Of a DNA stretch of 64,000 nucleotides, positions 17,923 to 25,567 are shown piece by piece. Where the stretch lies: contig CAYPEJ010000004.1 in assembly GCA_964409685.1 (NCBI GenBank), positions 115,278 through 179,277 of the forward strand, read 5' to 3'. The position numbers and the translations under genes were made by a program. Origin of the DNA: Clostridium_AI sp964409685 (GTDB lineage: Bacteria; Bacillota; Clostridia; Lachnospirales; Lachnospiraceae). The notes below the pieces were generated by a model. That model was not told the DNA's origin, did no database searches, and saw only the letters and a list, made by a program, of their open reading frames with translations. Numbering within the stretch: the first letter of the stretch is position 1; each line of letters begins with the position of its first letter.

Positions 17923-18684
17923 TTAATTTTGTTCATTATCGAATTCAAGAACAGAATTTGCCTTTTTATAAATATCAATACCTATTTTGCTCTCAATTAA
18001 GCCACAGATGACACCTACTAAAAGTTGCAATTCAATGTCACTTTGTAGGTTTACGGTTGTAATGCTGCCTATATTAATTGTTGCAATTCCGCAAGATAAA
18101 AACAATTCAAAGATTAGAGAACAGACCCCAATGTATATTAATCTAATAATTGGCTCTAACATATCTTTTTCAATGATAGACATATCATCAAATTCAAGTT
18201 GAAATTTTCTTGCTCCATATGATACCCAAGCACCTGCCATGGCTCCAAGCCAAGTATATGTAATCATTAAAAAAACACTTAATTCTGTGAAATGATACAA
18301 TGCTACTGAAATAATAGTTACAATTATTGCTAGTAATGTAGCTGTGATACCCAAACGTTTCATATAATGGTTTTTGATTCTTTTTCCTTCCACAGTAAGC
18401 ATCTCTGATTTTAATTTTTCAAGGGATACTTTTGCCATTTGAGGTTGTGCGCCTTCTTCAGGTACCAAACCGACTTGGGAAAGTGATAAAAGTTTATTAA
18501 AGTATTTTTCCTTTGTTTTATGAGAAGTTTTGTCCAAAGACTTAATTACATTACAAGTGCTTTCTATTTCTGCATATAACAAGCTTTGTTCTTCTGGAAC
18601 ATCATCTACAACATTAGGCTTTAACTGGCAAAGGATATCAAATTCTTCTTGGTCATTTTTAGAAACTATAAAATATCCTTTCAT
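17923..18684 (-). CDS. Membrane protein, last gene of an unknown four-gene operon
   Basis: A 253-residue protein I do not recognise. The soluble N-terminal ~105 residues are charged and helical. At least three hydrophobic segments follow, about 111-131, 135-155 and 179-203, with a weaker one at 219-231. The second contains GAMAGAWVSYGAR, which is glycine-rich and could line a pore. It starts 2 bp after the stop of the upstream 58-residue CxxC gene, so translation is coupled. With two CxxC mini-proteins and a HTH protein it forms a compact leftward operon between two insertion sequences. Confidence 0.6.
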   Translation of the reverse strand: MKGYFIVSKNDQEEFDILCQLKPNVVDDVPEEQSLLYAEIESTCNVIKSLDKTSHKTKEKYFNKLLSLSQVGLVPEEGAQPQMAKVSLEKLKSEMLTVEGKRIKNHYMKRLGITATLLAIIVTIISVALYHFTELSVFLMITYTWLGAMAGAWVSYGARKFQLEFDDMSIIEKDMLEPIIRLIYIGVCSLIFELFLSCGIATINIGSITTVNLQSDIELQLLVGVICGLIESKIGIDIYKKANSVLEFDNEQN

Positions 18685-18686
18685 AA

Positions 18687-18863
18687 CTATAATGGCTTTC
18701 CGCAGGTTTTGCAGACTTTTGTAGATAAGGCTAAAGAAAAATCTGCCGTATCAATAATTTTACTTAGAGATTGCAATTCGGCCAGTAATTGAATTTCATC
18801 ATCGGTTTTATTCTCTTTTTGTATAAGTTGCAATTTTAATTTTTTTAGTTCCTTGTAATTCAT
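18687..18863 (-). CDS. 58-residue CxxC mini-protein (paralogue B)
   Basis: Starts MNYKELKKLKLQLIQKEN and ends ALSTKVCKTCGKPL: a helical body with a C-terminal CxxCG zinc-knuckle-like tail. A GGAAGGAG site precedes the ATG at 18863, which is why the longer frame starting at 18893 is rejected. It is the same length as, and clearly paralogous to, the gene at 18866-19042, two bases upstream. Partner or target unknown. Confidence 0.65.
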   Translation of the reverse strand: MNYKELKKLKLQLIQKENKTDDEIQLLAELQSLSKIIDTADFSLALSTKVCKTCGKPL

Positions 18864-18865
18864 AT

Positions 18866-19042
18866 TTATAGTCTCCTTCCGCATGTTGGACAAACTTCAG
18901 AAGAGAGAGATAAGCTTTCTTGGAAATATTCCTCTACTTCATCTAAAGCCCTAAGTTCCTGTAATATTTTTTTTCGATCTATTGAAATTGGTTCATCGTT
19001 CTCTAATTGTATCATTAATTTTTTTAATTCTGTTGATAACAT
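18866..19042 (-). CDS. 58-residue CxxC mini-protein (paralogue A)
   Basis: A small gene found by reading the minus strand: it begins MLSTELKKLMIQLENDE and ends LSSEVCPTCGRRL. GGGGAGGA lies about 8 bp before the ATG. Compared with the next gene it shares ELKKL near the start, the LQEL/LAEL heptad region and the SL(S/A)LS-VC-TCG tail at the same positions. Both are exactly 58 residues, indicating tandem duplication. The CxxCG end suggests zinc binding. I know no named family. Confidence 0.65.
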   Translation of the reverse strand: MLSTELKKLMIQLENDEPISIDRKKILQELRALDEVEEYFQESLSLSSEVCPTCGRRL

Positions 19043-19103
19043 CTAGCTTATCCTCCCCTAATTTAAATAAGAATTTATCTACATTTTTAATATTCATGTA
19101 TAA

Positions 19104-19367
19104 TCACTTAGAATCAATGTAGTTGGTGGATACAACTGGAATCTCGCCATTTTTTATTGCAGCTTGTACTCCCCTTGTCATAGCATTTTCCTGTTGTTTT
19201 TTTAATTCGCTGATAGTAGCTTCATATTCCATTTCTTTTTTTGTTGAACTGATAGTGCCTTGAGATACTTTAAACAAGGTCGCTACATCTTTTTGAGAAA
19301 AATTATCTTCTGTAAGAAGCTGATATATCCTTTTTTTCTGCTTATTTGTTAATTTGGATTTTGCCAT
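19104..19367 (-). CDS. Small HTH DNA-binding protein, first gene of the leftward operon
   Basis: An 87-residue basic protein. Residues 5-40 form a helix-turn-helix of resolvase/terminase-small-subunit style (LTNKQKKRIYQLLTEDNFSQKDVATLFKVSQGTISS), followed by a coiled-coil-like ISELKKQQENAMTRG. GGAGG lies upstream of the ATG. A strong promoter sits at 19408-19436. As first gene it may autoregulate the operon. Confidence 0.65.
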   Translation of the reverse strand: MAKSKLTNKQKKRIYQLLTEDNFSQKDVATLFKVSQGTISSTKKEMEYEATISELKKQQENAMTRGVQAAIKNGEIPVVSTNYIDSK

Positions 19368-19407
19368 TCAAGTAGCCTCCTTTTATTAAATTGATATTTG
19401 CACATAA

Positions 19408-19436
19408 ATAATACAGCTAAAATAAAGGGTTGTCAA
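19408..19436 (-). promoter_or_regulatory. Promoter of the HTH/CxxC/membrane-protein operon
   Basis: On the minus strand, consensus TTGACA (19436-19431), a 17-bp spacer and TATTAT (19413-19408). It is about 40 bp upstream of the HTH gene start. Confidence 0.8.
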
Positions 19437-19514
19437 TGCTTATTAAATAAAAGAAATTTAGATATAGAATTTGATGACTTTTGTTCGATAGGTTTTCCGT
19501 GACATTCAAATCTT

Positions 19515-19712
19515 TTGTTTTTTCCTATGGAGCAAAATCAAAAAGTGTACAAAAAATCAAAAGGTATCGAGGAAAAATCAAATTGTATCAAAGATAGCGT
19601 TTACTTCGAAAATGGTGTGGTATATGGAAATGGTAATATCTTGGGATATGATAGAGTAAATAATACGGAGGTAGTCAATCAAGAACAAGCGAAAACAGTA
19701 CGTATGATTTAT
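19515..19712 (+). pseudogene. Fragment of a large serine recombinase, cut by an ISL3 element
   Basis: About 66 residues survive. The stretch VVYGNGNILGYDRV followed by VNQEQAKTVRMIYD is characteristic of the Recombinase domain in large serine integrases of clostridial mobile elements. The catalytic N-terminus is absent upstream, and the gene stops exactly where the ISL3 left end begins (19713). No continuation is seen to the right of the IS. This is evidence that an integrative element once occupied the locus. Confidence 0.7.
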
Positions 19713-21221
19713 GATTCTTTCTAATATTTGTTAAATTTATCATAGCATAGTGTTATCATAATTATATGATAGTCGAAACGGAGGAATTTCTATGGATAGA
19801 TTTCTTAAACTTTTAGATAACAATCTTATATGCACACATTATATTCTTCATCCAGAAAAGCATCAAGGCATTATTTATGCAGAGTCTAGTAGCCATTCTG
19901 TCACTTGCCCTTATTGTAGTACAAGTTCAACTAAAGTACATTCTAGATACCAAAGAGAAATTCAAGACCTTCCAATCCAGGATATGCAGGTAGTCTTACT
20001 GTTAAACACAAGAAAAATGTTTTGCCAGAACCCTAACTGCAAACATAAAACCTTCGCAGAAAGATTTGATTTTGTGGATTCCAAAGTTCAAAAAACAAAT
20101 AGGCTAGTTTCGCATATTTTAGATACTTCTTTGAAACTTAGTTCTGTATCAGCCTCCTCCCTTCTCAAGAAACGCTGTATAAAAATCAGTAAAAGTAGTC
20201 TTTATGATCTGGTTAAAAAAATATCTGACATTGTGGATAAGTCTTCTATTACAAAAATATGTGTGGATGATTTTGCAATAAGGAAAAGATATACCTACGG
20301 TACAGTAATGGTAGATCTGGAGACACACAGGGTTGTGGATATGATCGACTCCAGAGAAACTGAAAAAGTAGCAGAATGGTTGAAAACATATCCAAATATC
20401 CAAGTAATTTCAAGAGACGGAGCAAGTACCTATGCAAATGCATCCAGCCTTTCTCACCCAGAAGCATACCAGATTAGTGATCGGTTTCATTTGTTTAAGA
20501 ATCTGTCAGAAGCTTTTTCACGATTCCTTATGCGTCAGTTTCCAGCCAGAATAGAAATTCCATCGAACAAGAAAGCAACGACTATTGAAATGGCAGCACT
20601 CTATGATACTAGAAACCTATCACAAAGGATCCGCTTTGCAAAGCAAAAAAGAAATAGAGGAGGTATTACGTATGACAGAATACATAAGACAATATGTAAT
20701 AAAGGATATACAGGTACTGTGGCATCACTAAGAGTATTTATGTAAAAAGAGAGAGAACATCAGAAAAGGAAAGCAAATAATGTCGTGGAAGGAATAGAAT
20801 ATGTTCCAAGAAAACTGTTGTGCAAACTGCTTTACAGGAAAGAAGTAAAGGGGCTTAGTGAGTACCAGTATAATGCATTAATAGAAAAGTATGACATATT
20901 GGGTAAGGTATACAGGGTGATTGAACAATTTTACAAAATAGTATATGCCAAGAAATACGAGGAACTTGAAGCATGGATGGAAGAAGCTAGATTACTGGAA
21001 ATCCCAGAAGTCGATTCTTACTTGAATGGCATGGAAAAAGATCTTATCGCAGTAAAAAATGCAATTAAATATAATTATAACAATGGGCTGGCAGAGGGCA
21101 GTGTAAATAAAATCAAACTAATAAAAAGAATCATGTATGGAAGAAATAGTTTTGAAATGTTAAAAGCAAAAATACTTTTGAATGAAAATTATTTTCAAAT
21201 CAACTAACATTGGAAAGAACC
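19713..21221 (+). mobile_element. ISL3-family insertion sequence
   Basis: Imperfect inverted repeats of 25 bp bound it: left GATTCTTTCTAATATTTG (from 19713), right, read inward from 21221, GGTTCTTTCCAATGTTAG. About 20 of 25 positions agree. Length 1509 bp. I see no clear 8-bp target duplication, which may mean flanking deletion. Confidence 0.8.
19792..21207 (+). pseudogene. ISL3 transposase split by one in-frame stop
   Basis: The N-terminal part (317 residues, 19792-20742) has the zinc ribbon CPYC...CQNPNCKHKTFAERF and two Asp of the DDE site (ICVDDFAIRKR and VISRDGASTYANA). A TAA at 20743-20745 stops it. The same frame then continues to 21207 and holds the catalytic Glu in NNGLAEGSVNKIKLIKR. 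Apart from that codon the frame is intact over 472 codons, so a single nonsense change inactivated it, or the stop is suppressed. Confidence 0.85.
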
Positions 21222-21287
21222 TATTTGACGGTTACCTATGTTGTACGCACCTTTTCTATTTGCTTAGGTATTATCCTAAAATTTCTT

Positions 21288-21316
21288 TTGACAATCCCAA
21301 GGAACTAACATAGAAT
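21288..21316 (+). promoter_or_regulatory. Promoter of the ptuAB pair
   Basis: Consensus TTGACA (21288-21293), a 17-bp spacer, then TAGAAT (21311-21316), 44 bp before the ptuA start. The defence pair thus has its own promoter just right of the ISL3 element. Confidence 0.75.
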
Positions 21317-21359
21317 TATTTTACAGTATAGTATTGTATATTGGATCGGAGGCGTTAAG

Positions 21360-22646
21360 ATGTATATTGACTCAATAGTATTGAAAAATTACCGTTGCTA
21401 TGAACAATTGGAGGTAAAACTAAATAAGGAATATACCGTTCTTGTCGGAATAAATGGTGCTGGAAAATCAACAATATTGGATGCGGTTTCAACAGCATTA
21501 GGGAGTTACATTGCGGGATTTGATGGGATTGTATCGAATAGTATTGGATATGATGATGCACATAGAAAAATGTACGAATTGGGAAGTAGAGTTGATTATG
21601 AAGAACAGTATCCAGTAGAAATAGAAGCATTAGGACATGTAGAAGGACAAGAGCTAACGTGGAAAAGAAGTTTATATGCAAGAAATGGAAAAACCCATAT
21701 GAAAAATGCGAAACCTATTATGGAGTATGGGGCTAAATTACAAGAGAAGGTTAGACAAGGTGATAAGAATACAGTTTTACCATTAATTGCATATTATGGG
21801 ACGGGAAGATTGTATATGCAGAAACGCCAAAAGAGAAATTTATTAAGCAATCAAAAGTTTTCAAGGACAACAGGATATGAAGATTGTCTTGCATCGGCTT
21901 CCAATGACAAATTGATGATGCGATGGTTTGAGCAAATGACAGCAATTCAATTAGAAGAACAAAGAGAAATCCCAGAGCTCGAAATTGTAAAGAAGGCAAT
22001 GGGAAAATGTTTTTCAGGTGCAATGTCCAAAGATAATGTAGCAAAATTTCAATATAGAATGAAAACACATGAGATTGAAATTGAATATAAAAAGGGAGAC
22101 CATTACGAAAAACTACCAATGAGGATGCTTAGTGATGGGTTAAAAATCACAATTAGTATGGTTGCCGATATTGCATATCGAATGGCAGTATTAAATCCAC
22201 AATTGCTAGATAATATTTTACAAGAGACACCAGGGATTGTTTTAATAGATGAGGTTGATATGCACTTACATCCAGAATGGCAACGAAGAATTGTGGAAGA
22301 TTTACACTATATATTTCCAAAAGTACAGTTTATTGTAACAACGCATTCACCAAGTGTACTGGCAAATGTAACAAAAGAACATGTATTGCTTCTTGAAGAT
22401 GGCAAGGTATTTGTACCACATAATACAACTTATGGTAGAGATGTAACTTCAATATTAAGAGAGATGATGAAGGTAGAAGTTCGTCCTGAAATAGTAGTAA
22501 ATTTAAAGAATCAATTTTATAAAGTATTAGCTGAAGAAAACTATCAAGAAGCCAAGAAACTGTTAGATGAATTGGAAAGTATTTTAGGAGAAAATGACTC
22601 TGATTTTGTACATGCCAAGCTCTCTTATGATTTGGAAGCTTTTTAA
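21360..22646 (+). CDS. ptuA: PtuA-like AAA/ABC-type ATPase (Septu defence)
   Basis: A 428-residue ATPase of the RecF/OLD-like group. The N-terminus IDSIVLKNYRCYEQLEV is typical, with Walker A GINGAGKST (30-38), a signature-like MRMLSDGLK, Walker B IVLIDEVDMHLHPEWQ near residue 297, and the switch His in TTHSPSVLANV near 330. It is followed after 12 bp by an HNH nuclease gene; this ATPase-HNH pairing defines Septu (PtuAB), an anti-phage system. No reverse transcriptase is nearby, so it is not a retron-linked copy. Confidence 0.8.
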   Translation: MYIDSIVLKNYRCYEQLEVKLNKEYTVLVGINGAGKSTILDAVSTALGSYIAGFDGIVSNSIGYDDAHRKMYELGSRVDYEEQYPVEIEALGHVEGQELTWKRSLYARNGKTHMKNAKPIMEYGAKLQEKVRQGDKNTVLPLIAYYGTGRLYMQKRQKRNLLSNQKFSRTTGYEDCLASASNDKLMMRWFEQMTAIQLEEQREIPELEIVKKAMGKCFSGAMSKDNVAKFQYRMKTHEIEIEYKKGDHYEKLPMRMLSDGLKITISMVADIAYRMAVLNPQLLDNILQETPGIVLIDEVDMHLHPEWQRRIVEDLHYIFPKVQFIVTTHSPSVLANVTKEHVLLLEDGKVFVPHNTTYGRDVTSILREMMKVEVRPEIVVNLKNQFYKVLAEENYQEAKKLLDELESILGENDSDFVHAKLSYDLEAF

Positions 22647-22658
22647 GGGGGATGCAAG

Positions 22659-23321
22659 ATGATACACATTCAAAAAGGGTTTGAACCAAGAAGTTTGAGA
22701 GACCATCGAAATACGCCAGGAGCGGATTTTGATAGCTTAGATAAAACGGAAACAAGAAAATGTTTGCTTCAGGAACAAGGATATTTATGTGCCTATTGTA
22801 TGAAAAGAATAAGAAATGCAAGTGATGTGAAGATTGAGCATTATGTTGCAAGAAATTCAGAAAATGAATTAGTGTACACGAATCTTTTGGCAGTATGTGA
22901 TGGAAATAATAATACAAAGGATGAAATGGGAAAAGTGAATAAGGATAGATTTACTTGTGATTCGATGAAAAAGAATCACCCTTTACATATAAATCCACAA
23001 AAGAAATCAGATATGGAGACAATATACTATGATAATCAAGGGAAGATTTATTCAAGAAATGCTATTTATGAAGAAGATTTAAATCATATTTTAAATCTAA
23101 ATGATGAGTATGGATATTTAATAGCAAATCGTAAAGATGCTATCAATGTTATTATGAATAAATTGAGAGAACTGAAGCCAGGTCAAGATGCAATGCCTTT
23201 ATTAAATAGGCTTAAAAGTAAGTATGAGAGTAAAAATGAGAAAGGTGAATATGAAGAATATTTGGGCATCATAAGATGGTATATAGAGAAGCATATTCGA
23301 AAACATGTAAGAAAAAGTTAA
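22659..23321 (+). CDS. ptuB: PtuB-like HNH endonuclease (Septu defence)
   Basis: A 220-residue HNH nuclease of the TIGR02646 type. C44 and C47 (LCAYCMKRI) form the first zinc pair, H61 (KIEHYVARN) is the general base, and YTNLLAVC (73-80) supplies the central Asn and another Cys. The N-terminus FEPRSLRDHRNTPGADFD is also typical. GGGGG precedes the ATG and the gene is coupled to ptuA. Nuclease activity is expected only when the ATPase complex is triggered. A perfect terminator follows. Confidence 0.8.
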   Translation: MIHIQKGFEPRSLRDHRNTPGADFDSLDKTETRKCLLQEQGYLCAYCMKRIRNASDVKIEHYVARNSENELVYTNLLAVCDGNNNTKDEMGKVNKDRFTCDSMKKNHPLHINPQKKSDMETIYYDNQGKIYSRNAIYEEDLNHILNLNDEYGYLIANRKDAINVIMNKLRELKPGQDAMPLLNRLKSKYESKNEKGEYEEYLGIIRWYIEKHIRKHVRKS

Positions 23322-23326
23322 TCATA

Positions 23327-23365
23327 ACAGGTTTACAACTATAATAACAGTTGTAAACCTGCTTT
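23327..23365 (+). terminator. Terminator of ptuAB
   Basis: A perfect 13-bp stem (23327-23339 with 23348-23360) has an 8-nt loop, then CTTTT. Confidence 0.9.
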
Positions 23366-23425
23366 TCTATACACGGTCCTATTAGACGCTTACGTTGGAC
23401 ATAGTACCCCCTTAGCATCTATCGC

Positions 23426-23509
23426 ATCTTTATACTATCTTAATGTAATATAAAATATCTTTATACAAACTTTAAGTGAAAAAAGGGATAATTAAGACGG
23501 TATAAAGAT
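23426..23509. promoter_or_regulatory. Three copies of ATCTTTATAC before ktrB
   Basis: Direct copies at 23426-23435 and 23457-23466 start 31 bp apart (three helical turns); an inverted copy GTATAAAGAT is at 23500-23509, about 13 bp before ktrB. The T-rich TTTATAC resembles the KdpE site described in enterobacteria. With kdpDE encoded downstream, a KdpE operator is a reasonable inference. Confidence 0.55.
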
Positions 23510-23521
23510 TGATTAAGAAAG

Positions 23522-24889
23522 TTGGTAGATACGGAAATGAGATATTTACAATATAAGAAAAAAAGATTGACTTCTTTTCAAATTATTATAATTGGCTTTC
23601 TATTTGTTATATTAATGGGAAGCTTTTTGTTAATGCTTCCTGTTTCAGCAAAGAATGGCGAAATCACCCCCTTTTTAGACGCGTTATTTACTGCAACTTC
23701 GGCAACTTGTGTTACAGGACTTGTAGTACATGATACAGCAACTTATTGGTCGGCATTCGGTCAGGCAATCATCCTACTGCTGATTCAAATAGGGGGTATG
23801 GGGGTTGTTACCATTGCAGTATCAGTAGTTGCTATTTCTGGAAGAAAGATTGGTCTCATGCAGAGAAGCACCATGCAGGAGGCAATAGCAGCTCCAAGTG
23901 TAGGTGGCATTGTGAGGTTGACAAGCTTTATAATAAAATCAACAATTCTAATTGAATTAGTGGGTGCTTTTCTTATGTTGCTTGTCTTTTGGAAGGACTT
24001 TGACGGGTTGAAGGGAATATGGTATGCTGTATTTCATTCTATATCAGCGTTTTGCAATGCAGGATTTGATTTAATGGGCAGTAGAGAGCAATTTTCTTCT
24101 CTAACTGGATATGCTGATAATGGTCTTATCAATGTGGTTATTATGGGACTAATCATCATAGGTGGTATTGGTTTTCTTACATGGGATGATGTAAGGTGTA
24201 AGGGAATACATATCAGAAAATATCGCATGCAAAGTAAAGTTGTACTGGTTATGGCGGTGGTTTTGATTGCTTTCCCTTTCCTATTTTTCTTTTTTGGGGA
24301 ATTTAGTAGGCCTGTATGGGATGGTATGTCACTGGGAGAAAAGCTATGGGCGTCCTTATTTCAGGCAGTTACACCAAGAACTGCGGGTTTTAATACGATA
24401 GATTTGACATTGTTTAGTGAAGCAGGACAGACGATAATGATTTTTCTAATGTTAATAGGTGGCTCTCCAGGCTCCACAGCAGGAGGTATGAAAACAACCA
24501 CTCTAGCAGTTCTGTTTATGACATTGTTTGCAGTATTTCGGAGAAAAGAAGATACCGAATGTTTTGGAAGAAGAATCGAGGAGAGCACAGTAAAATATGC
24601 AGCAACCATTTTACTAATGTACCTTACCTTATTTTTAGCAGGGGGAATCATGATTAGTTGCATTGAGGAATTGCCAATGGGAATCTGTCTATTTGAAACA
24701 GCTTCTGCTATTGGTACGGTTGGGCTGACATTGGGAATCACACCTCAATTAGGGACTATATCAAGACTGATATTGATTATCCTTATGTTTTTAGGAAGAG
24801 TAGGCGGTCTTACATTAGTATTTGCGGCATTCTCCGATAAAGAAAGAAATAGATCAAAGCTTCCAAAAGAAAAAATTACAGTTGGTTAG
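23522..24889 (+). CDS. ktrB: Potassium uptake channel subunit (TrkH/KtrB family)
   Basis: Membrane translocation subunit of a K+ (or Na+-coupled K+) uptake system. The 455-residue protein has about ten hydrophobic segments and four pore-loop repeats with filter glycines: TSATCVTGLVV, SAFCNAGFDL, TPRTAGFNTI and IGTVGLTLG. TTG at 23522 is the longest start; ATG at 23537 (MRYLQYKKKRL) is equally possible, and neither has a strong ribosome site. ktrA and kdpDE follow closely, so the operon makes both transporter and sensor. Confidence 0.93.
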   Translation: MVDTEMRYLQYKKKRLTSFQIIIIGFLFVILMGSFLLMLPVSAKNGEITPFLDALFTATSATCVTGLVVHDTATYWSAFGQAIILLLIQIGGMGVVTIAVSVVAISGRKIGLMQRSTMQEAIAAPSVGGIVRLTSFIIKSTILIELVGAFLMLLVFWKDFDGLKGIWYAVFHSISAFCNAGFDLMGSREQFSSLTGYADNGLINVVIMGLIIIGGIGFLTWDDVRCKGIHIRKYRMQSKVVLVMAVVLIAFPFLFFFFGEFSRPVWDGMSLGEKLWASLFQAVTPRTAGFNTIDLTLFSEAGQTIMIFLMLIGGSPGSTAGGMKTTTLAVLFMTLFAVFRRKEDTECFGRRIEESTVKYAATILLMYLTLFLAGGIMISCIEELPMGICLFETASAIGTVGLTLGITPQLGTISRLILIILMFLGRVGGLTLVFAAFSDKERNRSKLPKEKITVG

Positions 24890-24909
24890 AGAGAAAGGAT
24901 GGAATTATA

Positions 24910-25557
24910 GTGAAATCAATTTTACTGATAGGATTAGGAAGATTTGGAAAGCATATTGCGATGAAATTGTATGAGTTAGATCATGAAGTGATGGCGATTG
25001 ATAAGCAGGAAGAAAGAGTGGAGGAGGTATTGTCCTATGTTACCAATGCGCAGATAGGGGACAGCACCAATGAAGCATTTTTACGTTCCTTAGGGATTGG
25101 CAATTATGATGTTTGTATTGTTGCAATTGGAAATGACTTTCAAGGTTCGTTGGAAACGACCTCTTTATTAAAGGAGTTAGGAGCCAAAATGGTAGTGTCA
25201 AGAGCTGCCAGAGATGTACAGGCGAAATTCTTACTTCGCAATGGGGCAGATGAAATCGTCTATCCAGAAAAGCAGTTAGCGAAATGGACGGCAATTCGAT
25301 ATACCTCGGATCATATTTTAGATTATATAGAACTAGATAATGACTATGCAATTTTTGAAATAGCGGTTCCGACTGCATGGATTGGGAGAACAGTAGGAGA
25401 AATCAATATTCGACAAAAATATAATATTAATATTATGGCATTAAAAAGAAATGGCAGAATGGATTTGACGATAACTCCAGACACCTGTTTTGTAGCAGGA
25501 GAGGCCATGATGGTCTTAGGCAATCATAAAGATATACAGAAATGTTTCCATATATAG
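24910..25557 (+). CDS. ktrA: Potassium uptake regulatory subunit (KtrA/TrkA, single RCK)
   Basis: Cytosolic ring-forming gating subunit of the K+ transporter. The 215 residues hold one RCK_N Rossmann domain with GLGRFG (8-13) and the acidic residue that ends strand 2 (AIDKQEE), then an RCK_C domain (about 135-215). Single-RCK length fits KtrA rather than the double TrkA. The start is GTG with AAAGGATGG upstream. It lies 20 bp after ktrB. Confidence 0.92.
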   Translation: MKSILLIGLGRFGKHIAMKLYELDHEVMAIDKQEERVEEVLSYVTNAQIGDSTNEAFLRSLGIGNYDVCIVAIGNDFQGSLETTSLLKELGAKMVVSRAARDVQAKFLLRNGADEIVYPEKQLAKWTAIRYTSDHILDYIELDNDYAIFEIAVPTAWIGRTVGEINIRQKYNINIMALKRNGRMDLTITPDTCFVAGEAMMVLGNHKDIQKCFHI

Positions 25558-25567
25558 GAGAGTTTGA

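Noticed and set aside
21222..22646. PtuAB considered as part of a retron
   Set aside because: No reverse transcriptase or msr-msd-like repeat is found on either side.
23522..25557. TrkH/TrkA considered as part of a Kdp ATPase operon
   Set aside because: The proteins are channel-type and RCK-type; no P-type ATPase motif is present anywhere in the window.
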